Source: Actinoplanes subtropicus (lineage in GTDB: Bacteria > Actinomycetota > Actinomycetes > Mycobacteriales > Micromonosporaceae). Taken from it: 64,000 nucleotides of DNA. The stretch spans positions 301,632 through 365,631 of the forward strand of contig NZ_JOJL01000011.1 in assembly GCF_000721705.1 (NCBI RefSeq), written 5' to 3'. Each line of letters opens with the position of its first letter. Within the stretch, counting starts at the first letter, position 1. Under the pieces are notes generated by a model. It was not told the DNA's origin. It saw nothing but the letters and a program-made list of their open reading frames with translations, and did not search any database. Below are positions 17,077 through 24,488 of the stretch, piece after piece. A program made the position numbers and the translations under genes.

Positions 17077-18291
17077 ATGGATGTCGACAGCGTGCGGACC
17101 GATGAGCGCCTGCGTCGTCTCGAGGCCGTCACCGACGCGACATTGTCCCGCCTGGACGCCTCCGACCTGCTCGACGAGCTGCTGGACCGGGTGCGGGATC
17201 TGCTCGGCGCGGACACCGCCGCGATCCTGCTGCTGGACCCGCACTCCGGCCAGCTGGTCGCGACCGCGGCCAAGGGCATCGAGGAGGAGGTACGGCGTGG
17301 CGTGCGGATCGCCATCGGCCGGGGCTTCGCCGGCCGGGTCGCCGAGACCCGCCGGCCGCTGATCCTGCCCGAGGTCACCGCGGACGACGTGGTCAACCCG
17401 ATCCTGCTCGACCTGGGCATCCGGTCGCTGCTCGGCGTGCCGATCATGGCGGCCGGCGAGGTGATCGGGGTGCTGCACATCGGCTCGCTGCACCCTCGGG
17501 AGTTCACCCAGGACGACGTGCAGTTGCTGGAGCTGGCCGCCGACCGAGCCGGCACCGCCGGGCAGATCCGCAACCAGAAGCTCGAGCAGGCCACCGCGCT
17601 CGCCCTGCAACGCAGCCTGCTGCCCACCACCCTGCCCCGGCTGCCGGGCGTCGAACTGGCCGCCCGCTACGTCCCCGGCCACGCCTTCGGCATCGGTGGC
17701 GACTGGTATGACGTGTTCACCCTGCCCTCCGGCTGGCTCGGCGTGGTGATCGGCGACGTCTCCGGGCACGGCCTGGCCTCCGCGGTGGTGATGGGCCGGG
17801 TCCGCAGCGCCCTGCGCGCGTACACCCTGATCACCGACGACCCGGCCGAGGCGCTCACCCTGCTCGACCGCAAGGTGCGGCACTTCGAGGCGGGCAGCAT
17901 GACCACCGCCATGTACGCGCTGATCTCGCCGGACCGCTCCACCGTGCGCGTCTCCACCGCCGGCCACCTGCCCCCGGTGCTGGCCGCCCCCGGCGAGCCG
18001 GCCCGGGTGCTCGAGCTGCCGGCCGACCCGCCGCTGGGCATCGACATCACCCGGCAGCCCCGGCGTACCACCACGGTCGCCCTGCCGCCCGGCGCGGTGC
18101 TGGCGTTCTACACCGACGGCCTGATCGAGCGGCGCGGCGAGCTGATCGACGACGGCATCGAGCGGCTGGCCCAGGCGATCACTCCGGCCCCGGCCGAGCA
18201 GCTCTGCGAGAAGGTCATGACGACGGTCGGCCTGGACGAGCCCACCGACGACGTGGCGCTGCTGGTCGTACGCCGTTTGGATGATCGCTGA
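17077..18291 (+). CDS. GAF-domain PP2C/SpoIIE-type serine phosphatase
   Basis: 404 residues from ATG 17077 (in-frame TTG codons lie upstream). GAF domain about residues 20-165 (ADTAAILLLD, GVPIMAAGEVIGVLHIGS), then SpoIIE phosphatase about 190-400 with metal Asp residues in GGDWYDVF and VIGDVSGHGLASAVVM, and FYTDGLIERRG plus TDDVALLVVRR at the end. Such RsbU-like proteins dephosphorylate anti-anti-sigma factors in stress-sigma control. No kinase or antagonist gene is adjacent, so its partner is elsewhere. Confidence 0.9.
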   Translation: MDVDSVRTDERLRRLEAVTDATLSRLDASDLLDELLDRVRDLLGADTAAILLLDPHSGQLVATAAKGIEEEVRRGVRIAIGRGFAGRVAETRRPLILPEVTADDVVNPILLDLGIRSLLGVPIMAAGEVIGVLHIGSLHPREFTQDDVQLLELAADRAGTAGQIRNQKLEQATALALQRSLLPTTLPRLPGVELAARYVPGHAFGIGGDWYDVFTLPSGWLGVVIGDVSGHGLASAVVMGRVRSALRAYTLITDDPAEALTLLDRKVRHFEAGSMTTAMYALISPDRSTVRVSTAGHLPPVLAAPGEPARVLELPADPPLGIDITRQPRRTTTVALPPGAVLAFYTDGLIERRGELIDDGIERLAQAITPAPAEQLCEKVMTTVGLDEPTDDVALLVVRRLDDR

Positions 18292-18311
18292 TCGGGGCAC
18301 TCGCCAGCGGC

Positions 18312-18830
18312 ATGACCGAGGAGAAGCGCCACATCAAGGACGAGGACGAGAAGCACCGCTGGGATCGCAACTTCGGCGATCTGCTGCAGGAGCTGCGGGT
18401 GGCGCAGACCGGCGTCCAGATCCTCTTCGCGTTCCTGCTCACCCTCCCGTTCAGCAACGGCTTCCCCAAGACCACGTCCTTCCAGAAGGACCTCTACGTC
18501 GTGGCGCTGCTGGCGGCGGCCGGCGCCGCCGCGATGATCATCGGGCCGGTCGCCTTCCACCGGGCGCTGTTCCGCCAGGGCCGCAAGCCGGAACTGGTCC
18601 GCTACGCGCACCGGATGGCCACCGGCGGCCTCGGGTTCCTGCTGATCTCGATGGTCACCAGCGTCTTCCTCATCGTCGACTTCCTGCTCAGCCCGTCGAT
18701 GGCAGGGCTGCTCGGCGGCGCCACCGCGGTCTTCTTCCTGGTCCTCTGGGGCGGCATCCCGATCTACCGGCACAACTGGATCGACGAGGACGACGAGCAG
18801 GAGGACAAGTCGGTCAGCGCAGGCGATTAG
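18312..18830 (+). CDS. DUF6328 family membrane protein
   Basis: 172 residues with four hydrophobic helices between charged ends. The start HIKDEDEKHRWDRNFGDLL and LRVAQTGVQILFAFLLTLPF are typical of a small actinobacterial membrane family (DUF6328) with no known role. It sits 20 bp after the phosphatase and so may be co-transcribed. Its stop overlaps the stop of the convergent Rieske gene (18827-18830). Confidence 0.78.
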   Translation: MTEEKRHIKDEDEKHRWDRNFGDLLQELRVAQTGVQILFAFLLTLPFSNGFPKTTSFQKDLYVVALLAAAGAAAMIIGPVAFHRALFRQGRKPELVRYAHRMATGGLGFLLISMVTSVFLIVDFLLSPSMAGLLGGATAVFFLVLWGGIPIYRHNWIDEDDEQEDKSVSAGD

Positions 18831-19675
18831 GGCTGGCGGACCTCGACCATGCCATCGCGGACCCGGCAGGGGAGCACCGGCTGGCTGCTGGCCGCCGGGC
18901 CGTGCACCACCGCGCCGTCGGCGAGCCGGAAGGTACTGCCGTGCCAGGGGCAGACCACGCAGGCGTCCGGGCCGGCGCCGGTCACCTCGCCCTCGCCGAG
19001 CGGGCCGGTCTCGTGGCCGCAGCGCTCGATCAGCGCCGAGACGTGGTCGCCCTGCCGGTAGAACAGCACCGGTACGCCGCCGACCGTGCGCACCGAGGTC
19101 TTGCCCTCCGGCAGGAAGGACAGGGAGCCGGCCACCGTCCAGTCCTCGGGCAGGCGGGCGATCTCGGGCGCGGCCTGATTGGTGCCGGCGCTTTGCGCGT
19201 ACGCCAAATGCCCGCCGAGGAACGCACCCAGCCCGGCCACCGACAGGCCGGCGAAGCCGAGCGCCCGCCCCCGCATGCCGTTGCTGCGCAGGCGGACGGC
19301 GAGCGAGCCGGCGTAGAGGCCGACCGCCAGCAGGTTCGACGCCGCGTGCACCAGGCCGACCCGGCGCCGGTCCTTGGTCATCTCGGACCAGTCGGCCCAG
19401 CCGGCCACCGCGGCCGGTCCCGCCGTCGCCACGCCCAGCGCCACCAGCGTGGTCGCCGCCCGCCGGCGGCCCCGCATCAGGTCGAGCGCGCCGACGCAGA
19501 GGAACGCTCCGACCGGCAAATCCACCAGCACCGGGTGCAGCGGGTGGCCGAGCCAGGTGCCGTGCAGCAGGTCGCGCAGCCGGCGCGGACGCACCACGGC
19601 GGTGACCACCTCCTGCAGCTTGTCGCTGACCGGGTCGAGCTCGCGGGCCGTTTCGAGTCGGGTGAGGATCCGCAT
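18827..19675 (-). CDS. Rieske 2Fe-2S protein with N-terminal DUF2231 membrane domain
   Basis: 282 residues from ATG 19675. Residues ~30-165 hold four hydrophobic helices of the DUF2231 type (GHPLHPVLVDLPVGAF, VHAASNLLAV). Residues ~180-282 form a Rieske domain with CGH (ERCGHETGPLGEG) and CPWHGSTF, giving the two Cys/two His ligands. This fusion is common in actinobacteria and probably passes electrons at the membrane; the partner is unknown. A longer start at 19711 is possible but adds unconserved residues. Confidence 0.85.
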   Translation of the reverse strand: MRILTRLETARELDPVSDKLQEVVTAVVRPRRLRDLLHGTWLGHPLHPVLVDLPVGAFLCVGALDLMRGRRRAATTLVALGVATAGPAAVAGWADWSEMTKDRRRVGLVHAASNLLAVGLYAGSLAVRLRSNGMRGRALGFAGLSVAGLGAFLGGHLAYAQSAGTNQAAPEIARLPEDWTVAGSLSFLPEGKTSVRTVGGVPVLFYRQGDHVSALIERCGHETGPLGEGEVTGAGPDACVVCPWHGSTFRLADGAVVHGPAASSQPVLPCRVRDGMVEVRQP

Positions 19676-19723
19676 GGGGACCGCATACCCCGGTCCGAGC
19701 CGGGTATGCACCGCACGCCGCCG

Positions 19724-20839
19724 TCAGCGTGACACCGCGCGGTAGACCACGCACATGGTCAGGCCGAGCGCCAGCAGGGGCGGGGCGAGCGCGTTCGCGG
19801 TCGAGGCGCCGATCGCCAGCCCGATGCCGGCCGGGAGCGCCGCGCTGCCCACCGCCGATGCCGCCACCTGCAGGCCGACCACCTCGTCGGCGCCGCCGGT
19901 GGTCAGCACGAACAGCGGGAACACCGGCGCCGCGGCCAGCCCCAGCACGATCAGCCCGGCGGCCGCGGTGGCCGCCTCGGGCACGATCATCAGTGCGGCG
20001 CCGGCGCTCACCCCCAGCACCGCGGCGCCCAGCACCCGGCGCGCGCCGAGGCGCTCGGCCACCGCGCCGAGCAGAACCCGACCCAGGAACATCATTCCCC
20101 AGTACGCCGAGACCACTAGCCCCGCGACCGTCGCCGGCACCCCCCGGCCCTCGGTCAGGAACACGTATCCCCAGAGGCCGGCGGCCCCCTCGATGCCCGC
20201 CTCGACCGCGGTGAACACGAGCGACCCGAGCACCGCCGGCCGCCGAGTCTTCCCGGCGGGCCGGGGCCGCGGCGCCGCCCAGGCCGACAGGGTCAGCGCG
20301 AAGGCGCCGGCGACCAGCGCCAGGGCCGCGCCCATCGAGCCGTACACCCCGCGCCAGGACATCCCGGCGCCGAGCATCGCGGTGGCGAGGACCGGCCCGG
20401 CGGTGGCGCCGAGCCCGTACGCGGCGTGCATCCAGTTGATCCGCCGCGGCCCGAAGTGCGCCGCCGCATAGGCGTTGAGCGCCGCGTTGACCGTCCCGAA
20501 GCCGAGATCGAACAGCACCATCCCGGTGCCGAACACCACCACCGACGACGCGACCGACTCGACCGCCAGCGCGACCCCGGTCAGCAGCGTCCCCACGGCC
20601 AGCAGCGCCCCCGCGCTCCACCGGGCGAGCAGCCGCCCGGCGGCGGTGCTGGCCACCGCCGACGCCACCACCCCGAAGACGACCAGGACGCCGAGCGTGG
20701 CGACGGGCTGATGAAGACCGACTCGGATGGACGGCCACAGCAGGCCCAGGGTCGAGCCGGGCAGGGCGGCACCGATGTAGGCCAGGCAGGCCAGGCGAAA
20801 CGCAGGCACGGAAAGGCAACACCCTGATGAGGGCCGCAC
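19724..20839 (-). CDS. MFS transporter
   Basis: 371 residues, about 12 hydrophobic helices, slightly short for the major facilitator superfamily. It has a small-residue TM5 region (YGLGATAGPVLATAM), an inter-half loop (RPRPAGKTRRPAV) and GRVLLGAVAERLGARRVLG (a motif-A-like loop) at the start of the second half. It resembles the FucP/YbjJ-like branch, but the substrate is unknown. The start is uncertain: 20839 is the longest, and a GTG about 11 codons later is possible. Confidence 0.8.
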   Translation of the reverse strand: MRPSSGCCLSVPAFRLACLAYIGAALPGSTLGLLWPSIRVGLHQPVATLGVLVVFGVVASAVASTAAGRLLARWSAGALLAVGTLLTGVALAVESVASSVVVFGTGMVLFDLGFGTVNAALNAYAAAHFGPRRINWMHAAYGLGATAGPVLATAMLGAGMSWRGVYGSMGAALALVAGAFALTLSAWAAPRPRPAGKTRRPAVLGSLVFTAVEAGIEGAAGLWGYVFLTEGRGVPATVAGLVVSAYWGMMFLGRVLLGAVAERLGARRVLGAAVLGVSAGAALMIVPEAATAAAGLIVLGLAAAPVFPLFVLTTGGADEVVGLQVAASAVGSAALPAGIGLAIGASTANALAPPLLALGLTMCVVYRAVSR

Positions 20840-20909
20840 CCATCCGATGCGGCACGCGATGACGGGGAAAGGTCAGCGCGTAGGCGATTGCCCGGGCATG
20901 CGCCGAAGT

Positions 20910-23900
20910 CTATCGATCGACCAGGACGGGGCAACCTGATTGCCGCCGCCCCCGCCGCCGCAGCCCCGCCGCAGTAGCCGCCCCCGCTGCCTGCCGCCGC
21001 CCCGCTGCCTGCCGCCGCCCCGCTGCCTGCCGCCGCCCCCGCCGCAGCTGCCGCCGCCCCCGCCGCAGCTGCCGCCGCCCCCGCCGCAGCTGCCGCCTGC
21101 CCGCGCCGCAGCTGCCGCCTGCCCGCGCCGCAGCTGCGCCTGCCCGCGCCGCAGCTGCCGCCTGCCCGCGCCGCAGCTGCCGCCTGCCGCCGCTCCCGCC
21201 CCAGCCGCCCCTCCGCCGCCTCCGCCGCCCCCGCCGCAGCAGCCGTCCTGCCCGCCGCAGCAGCCCCGCCCACCACCCGCCGGGCGTTCCGCGAGCTCGC
21301 CACCACGACTGGGTTGTGCTGGTCGGCACCGGGCAGGGTTGTGCCGGTCGGCCACCGTCGAGCGCAGCATCACCGTTCTCGGTAACCGAGTAAGTCCGTG
21401 CTGATCGCCTCGTCCACCAGCGTCGGCACGACGAGCCGAGGACCGCGTCGTCTCCACAGCGGGCGCGTCGTCGAGGCCGGGCCCGGTCCGCCGCGAGCAC
21501 CGCTTCGGCGGGATCGTCCCAGCTCAGGCCATCGGTGCGGGGCACTTTGCTCTGCACACCTATACGCACCGAAAAGGAACGGGCGTTCGGTTTCGGTGCG
21601 TATAGGTGCGCAGAGCAAAGGGGTTGGCGGGGGGTGGCTGACCTGCGGGTTCGTGACATGCCAGGCCGATCTGGGCGGTGGTGGGAGGGGTAACCGTCCT
21701 TCGGCCAACGGCAACACGGCGCGGCCGCCCCCGCCGAGCCCCCTCGCGTCGTCGGTGCCCTGTGCCCGGTGCCCTGTGCCCGGTGCCCGGTGCCCGGTGC
21801 CCGGTGCCCGGTGCCCGGTGCCCGGTGCCCGGTGCCCGGTGCCCGGTGCCCGGTGCCCGGTGCCCGGTTCAGCAGCAGCACGATCGCCGCCGCCCCCAGC
21901 AGCCACCACGGCACGACCGTGGCCGGCCGCGCCCTCTGCCCGGTGATCAGGCGCAGCGACAGCGGCCCGAAGGTCAGCCGGACGAACAGCACCCCGAGCA
22001 GCGGCCCGCACACCGCCGCCGCCAGCACCGGCGGCAGCAGCTCGCCGGTCGCGACCCGGCGGCTGTCGCGGGGCCGCAGGCCGAGCGTGCGCAGCCGGGC
22101 CAGCGTCCGCCAGCGCTCGGGTGCCGTGGCGGCCGCGCCGAGCGCGAAGCCGAGCACGCCCAGCGCGAGTAGCACCCCGGCCGCGGTGCGGGCGAGGGCC
22201 ACCAATCCGGCGGTCAGGGGCGACTGCTGCCGCGTACGCAGGATCTCCTGGCGCACCACCGGATGCCCGCTCGCGGCCGCCGCGTTGACCGCGGCCGCCG
22301 CGCCCGGGCCGGTCACCCAGATGGTGTCCGGCGTGCTGGGCAGCGCGGAGGCGTCGAGCACCACCACGTCGTCGAGGCCGTCGACGGCCGGGGCGGTGCC
22401 CACCGCGGTCAGCGCGATCGCGTCCTTGTCCGTCGCGTAGCCGTGGGCGGCGTAGCCCTCGTCCTCGGTGGTCAGGTAGAGCTTCAACGACTGGCCGGGG
22501 CGCAGGCTGCCGCGGACCAGCGCCTTGCCCGGGCCGAGCTTGGCCAGGTCCGGCGCGGCCGGCAGCGGCGTGTCGGCGAGCATCCACTGGAAGGCGGCCG
22601 CGTCGACGACCACGACGCCGGGCGTGACCGAGGTGTCGCCGGCGACGATCCGGGCGCCGGTCACGAAGGCGCCGGCGACCGCGTGGGTCACCCCGGGCGC
22701 CGCGGCGAGCTTCGCGGTCACGGCGGCTGTCGAGCCGGTCTCCTCGGGGGCGACGTCGAGCCGGGCGTCCGCGCCGACCGTGCGCCAGGCGCCGTCGGCG
22801 AGGCCGTTCGACGTGGTGGCGGCGAGGGTGACCGCGAACGACGCGAGCGCGACGGTGGTGGTCAGCACCAGCAGCGGCAGCGCCCGGGCGGCGGTCGCGT
22901 TCGCCTGGGCGGCCCCGAAGACGGCGAGCGGCCGCCGGGAGCGCAGCGACCGCCGCAGCGCGAACCCGGTGCCGGCCGGCATCAGCCGCAGCAGCAGGAC
23001 GGCGCCGGCGAGGACGCCGAGGGCGGGCGCGGTGGCCGGCAGCGCCGAGTCGCCGACGCCACGCTGGCGCAGCGCGACGACCGCGCCGGCGGCGAAGAGG
23101 ACGACGGCGACGTCCAGCGCCGCGCGCCGCAGCTGGGCGGTGCGCTCGGCGAAGCGGCGGGCCGCGCGGTTGGCCGCCGCTCGCCGGTCGCGGGTGCCCC
23201 GGGCGGCCGCGACGGTGCCGAAGGCGGGGCCGGCGAGGATCGCGCAGGCCGCCACCGGGACCGCCCAGCCGATCGCCGCGCCGCCGGCCAGGGCGAGGGC
23301 GAGGCCGATCCCGAGGGCCGCGGCCGGCAGCGTCACGGCGACCGATTCGAGCAGCAGTTCGGTGGCCAGGCTCGGCAGCGAGGCGCCGCGCCGGCGGGCC
23401 GCGATCAGCGCGGCGGACCGCCGGCGTACGAGCAGGTCGGCGGCGAGCAGAAGCACCAGGCCGGCGCCCGCCAGGACCGCGATCAGCAGCACCGACGCCT
23501 GCGCCTCGGCGGCGTCGACCCGGGCCTTGACCTCGCGCAGCACGAGGTCGAGCTCGGTCTGCCACTTGAGCGAGGTGTCGCGCTCGGCGGACGAGGCCGA
23601 CCGGGCCTTGAGCTGGGCCACGGTGGCGGCGAGCCGCTGGGCCGACTGCCAGGTGAGCCGGTCCGGTTCGGCGGCGAACCACACCGTACGCCGGAACTGG
23701 TCCTGCTGGAACGCGAGCCGGGCGTCCGGCAGCGAGTCGGCCGACAGCAGCCCGCCGAAGCGGGTGGCGCCGGCCCCGTCCAGCCCGGCGACCGGTTTGA
23801 GCAGCGAGGGCAGCTGCTTCCAGGCCGGGTCGGCCGGGTCCGCCGGGCGGAAGATGCCGGAGACCTTCACGTTGTACGGGGTCCGCAGCTCGTCCTTGAC

Positions 23901-24488
23901 CGGAAGGTGATCGCCGGGGCGGACCTTCAGCTGCGCCGCCTCGGCCTCGGAGACGCCGACCTGCATCTCCCACGGCGGCCCGACGAACTGGACGATCTCC
24001 GGGTTGCCGGCCCGGGTGGCGGCCGGCGCCCGGCCGGCGACCCAGGTGACCTTCGGGCCGTCCGGGCCGCTGCGCAGGTAGTCGACCTGGAAGTGCCGCT
24101 GCACGCTGCCGTCGGCGATCATGAGGGAGATGCTGGTGGCGGTGGTGACCGGCGGGCGCAGCAGGGCGCTCAGCTCCGGGTCGAGAGTGTCGGCCGCGCG
24201 CTCGCCGAGGGAGTCGACGTCGTCGGCGAGGTGCGGGTCGCGGACCCGGCCGCCGTTCGGGCCGTAGTCGTCCTCCCAGCGGGCATCCACCCGTACGGCC
24301 GATTCGTCGGGGTTGTCGCGGACGGCGGCCCGGGCGGCGTCGTCGGCGGTGGCCCGCATCAGCGGCGGCACCGCGGCGGCGAGCAGGCTGACCGCCGCCA
24401 CCACCAGCGCGACCAGCAGCAGCGGCCCGAAGTCAGCCCGGGCCCGGCCCCGGATGCTCGGCCAATGCAGGGCAGGCAAGTATTTCAT
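20910..24488 (-). CDS. FtsX-type ABC permease with repeat-eroded C-terminus
   Basis: The frame from ATG 24488 runs 1192 codons, but only the first ~874 residues (to about 21866) look like a permease: N-terminal TM, large extracellular domain, a FtsX block at ~330-430, a central TM pair and a final FtsX block (LRTLGLRPRDSRRVATGELL, VVPWWLLGAAAIVLLL). The last helix is followed not by the usual short basic tail but by the heptamer satellite and low-complexity Arg/Gly/Ala sequence to 20910. The start overlaps the stop of the preceding permease (ATGA). It probably works with the two ATPases in a MacB/Lol-like export or mechanotransmission complex. Confidence 0.75.
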   Translation of the reverse strand: MKYLPALHWPSIRGRARADFGPLLLVALVVAAVSLLAAAVPPLMRATADDAARAAVRDNPDESAVRVDARWEDDYGPNGGRVRDPHLADDVDSLGERAADTLDPELSALLRPPVTTATSISLMIADGSVQRHFQVDYLRSGPDGPKVTWVAGRAPAATRAGNPEIVQFVGPPWEMQVGVSEAEAAQLKVRPGDHLPVKDELRTPYNVKVSGIFRPADPADPAWKQLPSLLKPVAGLDGAGATRFGGLLSADSLPDARLAFQQDQFRRTVWFAAEPDRLTWQSAQRLAATVAQLKARSASSAERDTSLKWQTELDLVLREVKARVDAAEAQASVLLIAVLAGAGLVLLLAADLLVRRRSAALIAARRRGASLPSLATELLLESVAVTLPAAALGIGLALALAGGAAIGWAVPVAACAILAGPAFGTVAAARGTRDRRAAANRAARRFAERTAQLRRAALDVAVVLFAAGAVVALRQRGVGDSALPATAPALGVLAGAVLLLRLMPAGTGFALRRSLRSRRPLAVFGAAQANATAARALPLLVLTTTVALASFAVTLAATTSNGLADGAWRTVGADARLDVAPEETGSTAAVTAKLAAAPGVTHAVAGAFVTGARIVAGDTSVTPGVVVVDAAAFQWMLADTPLPAAPDLAKLGPGKALVRGSLRPGQSLKLYLTTEDEGYAAHGYATDKDAIALTAVGTAPAVDGLDDVVVLDASALPSTPDTIWVTGPGAAAAVNAAAASGHPVVRQEILRTRQQSPLTAGLVALARTAAGVLLALGVLGFALGAAATAPERWRTLARLRTLGLRPRDSRRVATGELLPPVLAAAVCGPLLGVLFVRLTFGPLSLRLITGQRARPATVVPWWLLGAAAIVLLLNRAPGTGHRAPGTGHRAPGTGHRAPGTGHRAQGTGHRAPTTRGGSAGAAAPCCRWPKDGYPSHHRPDRPGMSRTRRSATPRQPLCSAHLYAPKPNARSFSVRIGVQSKVPRTDGLSWDDPAEAVLAADRARPRRRARCGDDAVLGSSCRRWWTRRSARTYSVTENGDAALDGGRPAQPCPVPTSTTQSWWRARGTPGGWWAGLLRRAGRLLRRGRRRRRRGGWGGSGGRRQLRRGQAAAAARAGAAAARAGGSCGAGRRQLRRGRRQLRRGRRQLRRGRRQAAGRRQAAGRRQAAGAATAAGLRRRGRRQSGCPVLVDR
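20930..21290. repeat. C-rich tandem repeats (G-rich on minus strand)
   Basis: Successive short tandem arrays: an 18-bp unit around CTGCCTGCCGCCGCCCCG (three copies, ~20985-21040), a 21-bp unit around GCAGCTGCCGCCGCCCCC (three copies, ~21040-21095) and a related unit CAGCTGCCGCCTGCCCGCG (four to five copies, ~21095-21190), then CCGCCGCC runs to ~21290. All frames stay open but encode only low-complexity sequence. The minus strand has many G runs able to form quadruplexes. I do not read a gene here. Confidence 0.8.
21545..21620. repeat. 30-bp-stem inverted repeat
   Basis: 21545-21574 and 21591-21620 are reverse complements over 30 bp with one mismatch (A at 21556 against the expected G). The 16-nt loop contains GGGCGTTCGG. 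The arms begin TTTGCTCTGC and end TATACGCACCGAAA. The stem is far longer than a usual terminator. It may be the terminator of the minus-strand ABC operon, a palindromic dispersed repeat or a MITE-like element. Confidence 0.75.
21754..21865. repeat. 7-bp satellite, 16 units of GGTGCCC
   Basis: Four alternating GGTGCCC/TGTGCCC units (21754-21781) and then twelve perfect GGTGCCC units (21782-21865). On the minus strand it continues the frame of the ABC permease as repeats of APGTGHR. A 7-bp unit is not a multiple of three, so copy-number change would shift the downstream frame. Confidence 0.92.

Noticed and set aside
20873..21457. Gly/Arg- or Pro-rich proteins in all frames of the repeat region
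   Set aside because: All frames are open because the repeats are C/G only. No start signals or conserved sequence.
21754..21865. CRISPR-like array
   Set aside because: Units are 7 bp with no spacers; it is a simple satellite.
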